Shown here: positions 19,109-26,742 of the stretch, piece after piece
Layout of the letters: every line of letters begins with the position of its first letter
Numbering within the stretch: position 1 is the stretch's first letter
Assembly: GCF_014640295.1 (NCBI RefSeq)
Contig: NZ_BMGR01000003.1
Span: forward strand, 370,175 to 434,174
Source: Paenibacillus abyssi
GTDB taxonomy: Bacteria > Bacillota > Bacilli > Paenibacillales > Paenibacillaceae
Length of the DNA: 64,000 bases
Direction: 5' to 3'
Notes under the pieces: generated by a model
Databases searched by the model: none
The model's input: only the letters and a program-made list of their open reading frames with translations
Told to the model about the DNA's origin: nothing
Made by a program: the position numbers and the translations under genes

Positions 19109-19121
19109 TTGACGCTAACAG

Positions 19122-19156
19122 AGCGCAGGCAGGCCGCCGGCCCGCCTGCGCTTTTC
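19122..19156 (+). terminator. GC-rich hairpin between htrA and the response regulator
   Basis: AGCGCAGGC pairs with GCCTGCGCT, then TTTT. A terminator or a partial one that lowers read-through into the two-component genes. Confidence 0.6.
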
Positions 19157-19178
19157 GATTAATTGGGGGAGGAAAACG

Positions 19179-19871
19179 ATGAGATCGCAGATTTTAGTCA
19201 TAGATGATGATGAGAAAATTACGTCCTTGCTGCGCCGCAGCCTTGCTTTTGAAGGATATGAGGTGATTACCGCACCGAACGGGCTGGAGGGGCTGAAGCT
19301 AATGATGAACACGGACCCAGACCTGCTTATCCTCGATGTGATGATGCCGCATGTAGACGGCTGGGAGGTGGCAAAGCGGGTGCGTGAAGGTGGCAGCTCG
19401 GTGCCGATTCTGATGCTGACAGCAAAGGATGAGGTGCGGGACCGGGTGAAGGGCCTTGATATTGGAGCCGACGATTACTTGGTGAAGCCGTTCGCCCTTG
19501 AGGAGCTGCTGGCGAGAGTGAGGGCGCTGCTGCGGCGCAAGTCAGATAAAATGGAAGGAAGCGCAAATCGGCTTGTCTACGAAGATTTGGCGTTAGATTT
19601 GGATTCTAGGGAAGCGATTCGAGCAGGCAGAAGCTTTGAGCTGACCTCGAAGGAATTTGACCTGCTTTATCTGTTCATGCAGAATCCACGGCGTGTGCTG
19701 ACCCGTGAGACGATCATGGAGAAAATATGGGGTTACGATTTCAGCGGCGAATCGAATGTCCTAGAGGTGTACATTGCCATGCTTCGGCAAAAGACGGAGG
19801 AGGGCGGAGGCAAGCGATTGATCCAGACGGTGCGGGGCACCGGTTACGTGCTTAAAGGGGAGGTCGGATGA
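19179..19871 (+). CDS. OmpR-family response regulator
   Basis: A 230-residue regulator: receiver domain (ILVIDDDEKI, phospho-acceptor Asp in LLILDVMMP, Lys in YLVKPF) and a winged-helix output domain (FELTSKEFDLLYLFMQNPRRVLTRETIMEKIWG...VRGTGYVL). It is closest in style to MprA/ArlR-type regulators rather than to Bacillus CssR. Its stop is three bases before the kinase ATG. Its place next to htrA parallels the mprA-pepD arrangement of actinobacteria, which suggests htrA as a target. Confidence 0.9.
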   Translation: MRSQILVIDDDEKITSLLRRSLAFEGYEVITAPNGLEGLKLMMNTDPDLLILDVMMPHVDGWEVAKRVREGGSSVPILMLTAKDEVRDRVKGLDIGADDYLVKPFALEELLARVRALLRRKSDKMEGSANRLVYEDLALDLDSREAIRAGRSFELTSKEFDLLYLFMQNPRRVLTRETIMEKIWGYDFSGESNVLEVYIAMLRQKTEEGGGKRLIQTVRGTGYVLKGEVG

Positions 19872-19874
19872 TCC

Positions 19875-21374
19875 ATGTCGATCCGGCTTAGACTTACGCT
19901 GTGGTACTCAGGTCTCCTGGCCGTGACGCTGTTGGCGTTTGGCGTGGCCATTTATTTATTTGTAAATATAAATACGTACAGCGAAGTGAAAAGCAGATTG
20001 CAGGAGGAATCGCAGCGGATACAGGTTTTCGCGAATTTGGATTATTTCGATTTTATCGATTTGCGAAAATTCAGAAGCGATGAGATCTATATCCAGCTTG
20101 TCAACTATAATAATGAGAAAATAACGCAATCGGACAATTTATTTAATGCAAGCCTGAAGTTCCCTTACCCGCAGTTGAAAACAAACCCGGAAGCCGGATT
20201 TCATCATGTAAGCGTTGAGGAGTATCCTTTTCTGATCTATCAACAGCCGGTGTTAGACCGCTCCACCGGGGAAACCGTGGCGCTCTTGCAAGTGGGTGCG
20301 TATACGAGTAAAGAAAATAGACTGATGGAGATATTGCGGACGATTCTTGTTTTCGCATCACTGATTGCTGTGTTCATCGCTTTTACGATCGGATTGTTTA
20401 TCGCAAGAAAAGCATTGAAGCCGATTGAAAATGTCATTCGCGCGACCAATCAGATTGAGAACGGCTCTAATCTCAGCGTGCGTATTCCCCGTGAGGGGCC
20501 CAATGATGAAATGGGACGCCTTACAGATACCTTAAACGGGATGTTGTCGCGTCTGGAAACGACCTATAATGAGCTTGACGATGCCTACCGGGCCCAACGC
20601 AGATTCGTATCGGACGCTTCCCATGAGCTGAGAACGCCGCTTACCACGATTCGCGGCAATATCGATCTGCTCGAGAAGATGTGGCAGCCAAAGCTGGAAA
20701 TTACGGGAGAAACCCCGGATGCGCCACACGAGGTGAGGCTTGATGCGGTGAAGGCGACCATGTCTTTGGAGGCGATGCGCGACATCTCCGACGAAGCGAA
20801 ACGGATGAGCCGGCTGGTCAGCGATATGCTGTCGCTCGCACGGGCAGATGCCGGATATGAGATGGAAAAATCGGTGATCCCGCTGCTGCCCTTAGTGGAA
20901 GAGGTTGCCAGAAGGGCTCAGCTTCTTCCGCGCACGGTTGACCTTAGAGTAGCCGACTTATCGTCTCTCGAAGGAGTGGAAGTGAAAGGAAATTCTGATT
21001 ATTTGCGTCAGCTGCTCTTTATTTTTATTGAGAATGCTTTCAAATATACGCCCAAAGGATATGTGGAATTACAAGCAATCAGGGTCAGCGAGCAAGCTGG
21101 ATTGATCATTAAAGATACCGGGATCGGAATGAATGAGGAAGAGATTCCGCATATTTTTGAACGTTTTTACCGCGCAGACGAATCGAGAGGCAAAACCTCG
21201 GGTACGGGACTGGGATTATCCATTGCTAAATGGATTATTGATGAGCACGGCGGTTCGATTGAGGTGAAAACGCGGGAAGGCGAAGGGTCGACCTTTGTGA
21301 TCTGGCTGCCGATTGCCTTTTCTCAGCAGGAAGATTGGGGTATAATGGAGGCAACGGATCGAACTGTGGAGTAA
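19875..21374 (+). CDS. HAMP-containing sensor histidine kinase
   Basis: A 499-residue kinase: N-terminal membrane helix (about 8-30), extracellular sensor of about 130 residues, second helix (about 155-178), HAMP (180-232), HisKA with the acceptor His in SDASHELRTPLTTIRGN (near 254), and HATPase_c (N-box FIENAFKYTP, DTGIGM, GTGLGLSIAKWI). The dimerisation helix pair contains about 20 extra residues (around QPKLEITGETPDAPHE) between the two helices. Cognate of the preceding regulator. Confidence 0.9.
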   Translation: MSIRLRLTLWYSGLLAVTLLAFGVAIYLFVNINTYSEVKSRLQEESQRIQVFANLDYFDFIDLRKFRSDEIYIQLVNYNNEKITQSDNLFNASLKFPYPQLKTNPEAGFHHVSVEEYPFLIYQQPVLDRSTGETVALLQVGAYTSKENRLMEILRTILVFASLIAVFIAFTIGLFIARKALKPIENVIRATNQIENGSNLSVRIPREGPNDEMGRLTDTLNGMLSRLETTYNELDDAYRAQRRFVSDASHELRTPLTTIRGNIDLLEKMWQPKLEITGETPDAPHEVRLDAVKATMSLEAMRDISDEAKRMSRLVSDMLSLARADAGYEMEKSVIPLLPLVEEVARRAQLLPRTVDLRVADLSSLEGVEVKGNSDYLRQLLFIFIENAFKYTPKGYVELQAIRVSEQAGLIIKDTGIGMNEEEIPHIFERFYRADESRGKTSGTGLGLSIAKWIIDEHGGSIEVKTREGEGSTFVIWLPIAFSQQEDWGIMEATDRTVE

Positions 21375-21402
21375 GGTTCGGTCAGAAAGCAGGTGACTAG
21401 CT

Positions 21403-22353
21403 TTGAAAGTATTGAAAATTTCACCACGCGGCTATTGTTATGGTGTCGTTGACGCCATGGTGCTCGCGCTGCAAACCGCAAAAAACCTCGATCTGCCGCG
21501 ACCTATTCATATTTTGGGGATGATCGTGCATAACAGCCATGTGACGGAAGCCTTCGACAAGGAGGGAATCATTACCCTTGATGGAGAGGACCGCCTTCAA
21601 ATATTAGAGAAGATTGAGAAGGGAACGGTCATTTTCACTGCCCACGGTGTATCGCCGGAAGTGCGCAAACGGGCAAAAGAGAAAGGCTTGACCGTTGTGG
21701 ATGCGACTTGTCCTGATGTTACGAAGACACATGATCTGATTCGTGAGAAAGTAGCGGATGGTTATGAGGTTATTTATATTGGCAAGAAGGGGCATCCGGA
21801 GCCGGAAGGCGCAATCGGTATAGCCCCGGGGCATGTGCATCTTGTGGAGAAGGAAGAAGAGATTGCGCAGCTGTCGCTGGATACGGACCGCATCATCATC
21901 ACCAACCAGACGACGATGTCGCAGTGGGATATCCGCCACTTGATCAGCCGGTTGATTGAAGCTTACCCAACGGCCGAGATCCATAACGAGATTTGTTTGG
22001 CGACGCAGGTTCGCCAAGAGGCAGTGGCCGAGCAGGCCAAAGGCGCAGAGCTGTGCATCGTCGTAGGCGATCCCCGCAGCAATAACTCTAACCGGCTTGC
22101 GCAGGTTTCAGAAGAGATTGCCGGAGTGAAGTCTTACCGGATATCGGATGTGAGCCAGCTGAAGCGGGAGTGGCTGGAGGGGATTAATTGCGTAGCCGTA
22201 ACCTCCGGCGCTTCCACGCCAACTCCGATAACCAAGGAGGTTATTTCCTACTTGGAGCAGTACGATTCTTCCAATCCGGAGACGTGGGAATTGAAGCGAA
22301 CGGTCAATCTGAACAAGCTGCTGCCGACAATTCGGGAAAAATCCAGCGTATGA
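21403..22353 (+). CDS. ispH: 4-hydroxy-3-methylbut-2-enyl diphosphate reductase
   Basis: Last step of the MEP isoprenoid pathway, forming IPP and DMAPP with a 4Fe-4S cluster. The 316-residue protein has the three cluster Cys in RGYCYGV (residue 12), DATCPDV (about 105) and NEICLATQ (about 200), and the motifs [17 protein letters not shown] and TSGASTP. It starts with TTG behind AGGTGA, as is common for Bacillus ispH. Single gene with a terminator. Confidence 0.96.
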   Translation: MKVLKISPRGYCYGVVDAMVLALQTAKNLDLPRPIHILGMIVHNSHVTEAFDKEGIITLDGEDRLQILEKIEKGTVIFTAHGVSPEVRKRAKEKGLTVVDATCPDVTKTHDLIREKVADGYEVIYIGKKGHPEPEGAIGIAPGHVHLVEKEEEIAQLSLDTDRIIITNQTTMSQWDIRHLISRLIEAYPTAEIHNEICLATQVRQEAVAEQAKGAELCIVVGDPRSNNSNRLAQVSEEIAGVKSYRISDVSQLKREWLEGINCVAVTSGASTPTPITKEVISYLEQYDSSNPETWELKRTVNLNKLLPTIREKSSV

Positions 22354-22360
22354 TTTAGTG

Positions 22361-22390
22361 AATCACCTCTTGACGGAGGTGATTTTTTCT
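22361..22390 (+). terminator. Terminator of ispH, overlapping the aroF promoter
   Basis: Nine-pair stem AATCACCTC with GAGGTGATT and then TTTT. The loop TTGACG is also the -35 box of the next promoter. Confidence 0.85.
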
Positions 22391-22398
22391 TGTATATT
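22370..22398 (+). promoter_or_regulatory. Sigma-A promoter of aroF inside the ispH terminator
   Basis: TTGACG (loop of the terminator hairpin) and TATATT separated by exactly 17 bases. This near-consensus promoter would start transcription at about 22405. Confidence 0.75.
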
Positions 22399-22410
22399 TA
22401 CTTTAGTGAT

Positions 22411-22448
22411 TAAAAGCATAAAAGCTTAAAAGCGTATAAGCGTTGAAG
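22411..22448 (+). repeat. 8-bp tandem repeat in the aroF leader
   Basis: TAAAAGC plus one variable base occurs three times exactly and then twice in decayed form (TATAAGC, TTGAAG), all in 8-base register, between the predicted transcription start and the aroF ribosome binding site. No known leader RNA class fits. Confidence 0.6.
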
Positions 22449-22469
22449 TGCGAAAAGGAGAGGGTATTC

Positions 22470-23531
22470 ATGATCGCCATTACTCATCAGAATATTACAG
22501 AAGAAAGAATTTCGGAAATTGTTAAATATATTGAAAAATCAGGTGTGCAGGCTCATGTGTCCAGGGGTACGGATCGTACCGTTATCGGCATCATAGGCAA
22601 AGCGGAGCCCACATTATCGGAGCATTTACGCCAGATGAAAGGCGTCGAGAATGTCATCAAGATTTCAAAGTCGTATAAACTGGCAAGCCGTGATTTTCAT
22701 CCTGACGATACGATTATCGACATTAAAGGGGTGAAGATTGGCGGAGACAACCTGGTCATCATGGGAGGACCTTGCGCGGTAGAATCGCCCGAGCAAATCG
22801 ATGAGATCGCACGATTGGTCAAAGCGGCAGGCGGGCAGGTGCTGCGCGGCGGCGCGTTTAAGCCAAGAACAGGGCCTTACAGCTTTCAAGGCGTTGGCGT
22901 AGAAGGCCTGAAGATGATGGCTGAGGCAGGCAAGAAGCACGGCTTGCTGACGATTACAGAGGTCATGACGCCTGAGTATGTGGATGTATGCGCCGAATAT
23001 GCGGATATTTTGCAGGTCGGCACAAGAAATATGCAAAATTTTGATTTGCTTCGCAAGCTGGGAACCATTCAAACGCCGGTATTGCTCAAACGCGGATTTA
23101 GTGCAACATATGACGAATTTTTGAATGCGGCAGAATATATTTTGGCTGGCGGTAACCCGAATGTCATGCTTTGTGAGCGCGGGATCCGCACCTTCGAGCA
23201 ATATACGCGCAATACGCTTGATCTAACGGCAATCCCGGTACTCCAAGATCTCAGCCATCTGCCTGTCATCTCTGACCCGAGCCACGGCACAGGGCGCAGG
23301 GAACTGGTTGAACCGATGTCGAAGGCATCCGTTGCGGCAGGCGCAAACGGTCTGATCGTTGAAATGCATACTGATCCGGATAATTCAATGACTGGTGATG
23401 GCGTGCAATCACTCTTCCCGGATCAATTCGCGGCCTTGCTGAAGGATCTAGAAAAGCTTGCGGAATTAGTCGGCAAACGATTCGATACGGAAAAAGCGCC
23501 TGCGAGCGCGTTTGAAACTTGGAAAAAGTAA
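22470..23531 (+). CDS. aroF: 3-deoxy-7-phosphoheptulonate (DAHP) synthase
   Basis: First step of the shikimate pathway: PEP plus erythrose 4-phosphate gives DAHP. The 353 residues have an N-terminal ferredoxin-like regulatory domain (about 1-68, IAITHQNITEERI...VIGIIG) and the TIM-barrel catalytic domain with GGPCAVES, RGGAFKPRTGPYSFQG, EVMTP, QVGTRNMQN, LKRG, DPSHGTGRRE and EMHTDPDNSMTGDG. This layout matches the Thermotoga-type enzyme in which aromatic amino acids bind the N-domain. AAAAGGAGAGGG supports the ATG at 22470. Confidence 0.96.
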   Translation: MIAITHQNITEERISEIVKYIEKSGVQAHVSRGTDRTVIGIIGKAEPTLSEHLRQMKGVENVIKISKSYKLASRDFHPDDTIIDIKGVKIGGDNLVIMGGPCAVESPEQIDEIARLVKAAGGQVLRGGAFKPRTGPYSFQGVGVEGLKMMAEAGKKHGLLTITEVMTPEYVDVCAEYADILQVGTRNMQNFDLLRKLGTIQTPVLLKRGFSATYDEFLNAAEYILAGGNPNVMLCERGIRTFEQYTRNTLDLTAIPVLQDLSHLPVISDPSHGTGRRELVEPMSKASVAAGANGLIVEMHTDPDNSMTGDGVQSLFPDQFAALLKDLEKLAELVGKRFDTEKAPASAFETWKK

Positions 23532-23538
23532 AGAAAGC

Positions 23539-23569
23539 AGCGCTCCAGCCATATGCTGGAGCGCTTTTT
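23539..23569 (+). terminator. Terminator after aroF
   Basis: Eleven-pair perfect stem AGCGCTCCAGC with GCTGGAGCGCT, loop CATAT, then TTTTT. Confidence 0.95.
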
Positions 23570-23671
23570 CATATCTGCATCCGGCGGCCGGTTTTTCGAA
23601 TGCGAAGAAATCATGATAAAATAAGGTGTATAAAGTTTATTTATCTATATTGAAAGGGGAACAACAGCAAA

Positions 23672-24328
23672 ATGGAACGAGCAGCGAGGAGCATGATGGT
23701 TCTGGCCTTGGCATGCTTCCTGATTTTGGCAGGATGCGGGAACAAGCCATCGGAAAACGGGGAACAAACAGGACAAGCAGGACAAGCAGGACAAGCAGGA
23801 CAGGCAGCCGATCATCCGGTTGTGACAATGGAGATGGCGAGCGGAGGGATCGTGAAGGTTGAGCTATATCCAGAGATTGCGCCAAATACGGTGAACAATT
23901 TCATTTCTCTTGTCCAAGACGGTTTTTATGACGGATTGATCTTTCATCGTGTCATTCCCGGATTTATGATCCAGGGGGGCGATCCGGAAGGCACCGGGAT
24001 GGGTGATCCAGGGTACGGCATTAAAGGTGAGTTTGCAAGCAATGGTTTTCAGAATGGTCTAAAACATGAAAGAGGCATAATCTCCATGGCTCGTTCACAG
24101 CATCCTGATTCTGCCGGCTCCCAGTTTTTTATTATGGTGGAGAACAGCCCCCATCTTGATAGCAGCTATGCATCGTTCGGAAAAGTGATTGATGGCATGG
24201 ATGTTGTAGATTCAATCGTGAAGGTAGACAGGGACGCTTCGGACCGGCCGTTAGAAGACCAAGTGATTAAAAAGATGACGGTGGATACGTTTGGGAAGAC
24301 ATACCCGGAACCGGAAAAAGTAGAATAA
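23672..24328 (+). CDS. Lipoprotein peptidyl-prolyl cis-trans isomerase, cyclophilin type
   Basis: A 218-residue exported folding catalyst. The signal peptide ends in the lipobox LAGC (Cys near residue 25), followed by a Gly-Gln-Ala tandem stretch and the cyclophilin domain from about residue 48 (VELYPEIAPNTVNNFISL, FHRVIPGFMIQGGDPEGTG, GIISMARSQHPDSAGSQFFI, YASFGKVIDGMDVVD). The active-site Arg (FHRV) and the FFI motif are intact. It would act on the outer face of the membrane. GGGGAAC before the ATG is a modest ribosome binding site. Confidence 0.93.
   Translation: MERAARSMMVLALACFLILAGCGNKPSENGEQTGQAGQAGQAGQAADHPVVTMEMASGGIVKVELYPEIAPNTVNNFISLVQDGFYDGLIFHRVIPGFMIQGGDPEGTGMGDPGYGIKGEFASNGFQNGLKHERGIISMARSQHPDSAGSQFFIMVENSPHLDSSYASFGKVIDGMDVVDSIVKVDRDASDRPLEDQVIKKMTVDTFGKTYPEPEKVE
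23771..23806 (+). repeat. Four 9-bp tandem units coding Gly-Gln-Ala
   Basis: GGACAAGCA three times exactly and GGACAGGCA once, in frame in the cyclophilin lipoprotein linker. Copy number can be expected to vary by slippage. Confidence 0.9.
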
Positions 24329-24423
24329 AAGTTAAATTTAACCACTGAAAATACTAAAAACCCGGATTTGTCGATTTAAGTCAATATGCGGGTTTGGACA
24401 TTTTGTGAACATCTTCTAAAGAG

Positions 24424-24440
24424 TGTGAGTATAGCTTACA
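24424..24440 (+). promoter_or_regulatory. GlnR/TnrA-type operator ahead of glnA
   Basis: TGTGA-N7-TTACA fits the consensus TGTNA-N7-TNACA exactly. It lies about 30 bases upstream of the glnA -35 box, so it could act as an activator or remote repressor site. Confidence 0.7.
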
Positions 24441-24468
24441 TACGCTTAAAAAATACCTGACATAGCTA

Positions 24469-24498
24469 TTGACGATGTGAATTATGGAGTTTTATAAT
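24469..24498 (+). promoter_or_regulatory. Sigma-A promoter of glnA
   Basis: TTGACG and TATAAT separated by 18 bases. The leader then contains an eight-pair palindrome (AACTTGAA-CGA-TTCAAGTT, 24519-24537) before the ribosome binding site. Confidence 0.85.
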
Positions 24499-24576
24499 AA
24501 CGTCAGAGTTTAAAGCAAAACTTGAACGATTCAAGTTGAAACCAATGCTAATGTTCGGAAATGGAGGAAATATCAA

Positions 24577-26001
24577 ATGTCAGTTCAAAAAGTTCTAGAC
24601 ACAATTAAAGAAAACAGCATCCAGTTTGTCGATTTCCGCTTCGTTGACCTTTCCGGTCGCGCGCACCATATTACGCTTCCTTCGACTGAGGTTGAAGCAG
24701 AAACGTTCGAGAACGGTGTTGCATTCGACGGATCCTCGATTCCTGGTTTCCGCGGTATTGAAGAGTCCGATATGGTTATGATGCCGGATACGGAAACCGC
24801 ATATGTTGATCCTTTCACGGATCATCCGACATTGAACATCATGTGTAATATCCATACTCCAGACGGTGAGCGCTATGACCGCGATCCTCGCAGCATCGCT
24901 CAAAAAGCCGAAGAGTATCTTCAAACAACTGGTGTGGGTACGGCTGCATTCTTCGCACCAGAGTCCGAATTTTTTATTTTCGACGACGTTCGTTATGAGA
25001 GCTCCATGAACACTTCTTATTTCTCCGTAGATTCCGAAGAAGCTGCTTGGAATACGGGCCGTAAAGAAGAAGGCGGCAACCTTGGCTTTAAAGTGGGCGT
25101 TAAAGGCGGATACGTTCCAGTCGCTCCTGTAGATACCCAACAAGATATCCGCAGCGAAATGGTTCGTCTGATGCAAGAATCCGGATTGCGCGTTGAACGT
25201 CATCACCATGAAGTAGCAACAGCGGGTCAAGGTGAAATCAACTTCCGTTTTGACACATTGACTAAAACAGGCGACAACCTGTTGAAATACAAATACATCA
25301 TTCACAATACAGCTCGTCAATACGGTAAAGTAGCAACATTTATGCCAAAACCGATGTTTGGTGACAATGGCAGCGGAATGCACGTTCACCAATCGATCTT
25401 CAACGGCGATTCCCCATTGTTCTATGAAAAAGGCGCATATGCAAACCTGAGCGAAATGGCGATGCACTACATCGGCGGCATCCTTCACCACGCTCCGGCT
25501 TTGATCGCTTTGACTAACCCAAGCACCAACTCGTTCAAACGTTTGGTTCCTGGTTACGAAGCACCGGTTAACCTTGTATTCTCCAAAGGTAACCGTTCTG
25601 CAGCCGTTCGTATTCCTGTTGCAGCTGTTACACCAAAAGGCTGCCGTATCGAGTTCCGTACACCGGACTCCACAGCTAACCCATACTTGGCATTTGCTGC
25701 AATGCTGCTTGCCGGTCTGGACGGCATCAAGCGCAAAATCGATCCAACCGCTCTTGGTTATGGTCCTTTTGACAAAAACATTTATGAGCTGTCTGATGCT
25801 GAGAAGAGCGAAATCCGCAGCGTACCTGGTACACTTGACGAAGCGCTTGACGCACTGGAAGCTGATTCCGAATTCTTGACAGAAGGCGGCGTATTCTCCA
25901 AAGACTTCATCGAGAACTACGTGGCATTCAAACGCCAAGAAGCAAAAGCAGTATCGATCCGTGTTCATCCACATGAATACAGCCTTTATTTCGATTGCTA
26001 A
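24577..26001 (+). CDS. glnA: Glutamine synthetase type I, beta-like subgroup
   Basis: Makes glutamine from glutamate, ammonia and ATP; a dodecamer in the family. The 474 residues are longer than the roughly 444 of the usual Bacillus GSI-alpha enzyme and match the GSI-beta pattern: FDGSSIPGF, EFFIFD, NGSGMHVHQS, NPSTNSFKRLVPGYEAP and the C-terminal KNIYELS with Tyr403 in the place of the adenylylated Tyr of enteric enzymes. The C-terminus ends HPHEYSLYFDC, as in beta enzymes. Codon use is highly biased, which suggests strong expression. No glnR is next to it, but a GlnR-type box lies upstream. AATGGAGGAAATATCAA precedes the ATG. Confidence 0.97.
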   Translation: MSVQKVLDTIKENSIQFVDFRFVDLSGRAHHITLPSTEVEAETFENGVAFDGSSIPGFRGIEESDMVMMPDTETAYVDPFTDHPTLNIMCNIHTPDGERYDRDPRSIAQKAEEYLQTTGVGTAAFFAPESEFFIFDDVRYESSMNTSYFSVDSEEAAWNTGRKEEGGNLGFKVGVKGGYVPVAPVDTQQDIRSEMVRLMQESGLRVERHHHEVATAGQGEINFRFDTLTKTGDNLLKYKYIIHNTARQYGKVATFMPKPMFGDNGSGMHVHQSIFNGDSPLFYEKGAYANLSEMAMHYIGGILHHAPALIALTNPSTNSFKRLVPGYEAPVNLVFSKGNRSAAVRIPVAAVTPKGCRIEFRTPDSTANPYLAFAAMLLAGLDGIKRKIDPTALGYGPFDKNIYELSDAEKSEIRSVPGTLDEALDALEADSEFLTEGGVFSKDFIENYVAFKRQEAKAVSIRVHPHEYSLYFDC

Positions 26002-26020
26002 TTCATCGAACCTAATCATA

Positions 26021-26048
26021 AATAGGCTCCCTGCTGGGAGCCTATTTT
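26021..26048 (+). terminator. Terminator after glnA
   Basis: Eleven-pair perfect stem AATAGGCTCCC with GGGAGCCTATT, tetraloop TGCT. It lies between convergent genes and may work in both directions. Confidence 0.85.
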
Positions 26049-26070
26049 GCTTGATATGCGGCCGAAATGG

Positions 26071-26646
26071 TTATTTTAAATCGACGCGTTCAATGACCTC
26101 ATACATAGGGGAACGCCCCAGCCTGCTCTGAAAAAGAGACAAGGCCTCTACCGGCAGTTCAAGCTGCTGCGTTTGGATCGCTAAGCTGTTTGGCGCAAGA
26201 AGTTCGCGTGAGAATCGCTGTTCACCATTATATTTGCGGGCTAAGGTTAGATGGGGATGATACGGTCTTGCTTCAGGCGTGTAATCCACTTTGTGACGGA
26301 GCTGTACACCTAAATGATGATGAAGCTGAATAAGGGGCTCGAACGGCTCCTTTACACCAATCCATAGGATAGATGGTCTGCTCGCTTCCCCAAATGTCCC
26401 AAGAGTGGATAGTCTTAACGTGAAACGAGTAGACAGCGCCGCGGCTTCATTCATCGCTTGAACAATTAGCGGTTTTATCGCCGGCGGCATATTACCAAGG
26501 AAGTGAAGCGTGATATGCCAATCATCCGGATGCGTCCAGCTTCGAAATGGCAAATGTTGCTTCCAATGGGACAAGTTGGTTTGTAAAAATGACAGAAGTT
26601 CCGAATTTAGGGATAAACCTAGAAAAAGACGAATGTTTTCCTTCAA
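26071..26646 (-). CDS. thpR: RNA 2',3'-cyclic phosphodiesterase (2H family)
   Basis: A 191-residue 2H phosphoesterase with both HxTx motifs: HITLHFLG near residue 41 and HPHLTLARK near 128. The family hydrolyses 2',3'-cyclic phosphate ends of RNA and was first known as LigT. The start is taken as TTG at 26646 because CGGAGG lies eight bases before it and the product then begins MKENIRLFLGLSL as in relatives; an ATG 19 codons earlier has no site and would add an unusual Cys-rich start. Confidence 0.85.
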   Translation of the reverse strand: MKENIRLFLGLSLNSELLSFLQTNLSHWKQHLPFRSWTHPDDWHITLHFLGNMPPAIKPLIVQAMNEAAALSTRFTLRLSTLGTFGEASRPSILWIGVKEPFEPLIQLHHHLGVQLRHKVDYTPEARPYHPHLTLARKYNGEQRFSRELLAPNSLAIQTQQLELPVEALSLFQSRLGRSPMYEVIERVDLK

Positions 26647-26742
26647 TAGTATTACCTCCGTTCGTTTTTTGCACTTGATGCAAAGGAGTAAACTTGCTAT
26701 CATAGCGATATCATCTATAAAGAAAAGACTGGGGTGGATTTT

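Noticed and set aside
22411..22448. Short repeats taken as a CRISPR array
   Set aside because: Units are only 8 bases with no spacers; no cas genes are present in the window.
24595..26019. 474-codon open frame on the minus strand opposite glnA
   Set aside because: It mirrors glnA almost end to end and its product is low-complexity without any family motif. Long antisense frames arise from the strongly biased codons of glnA.
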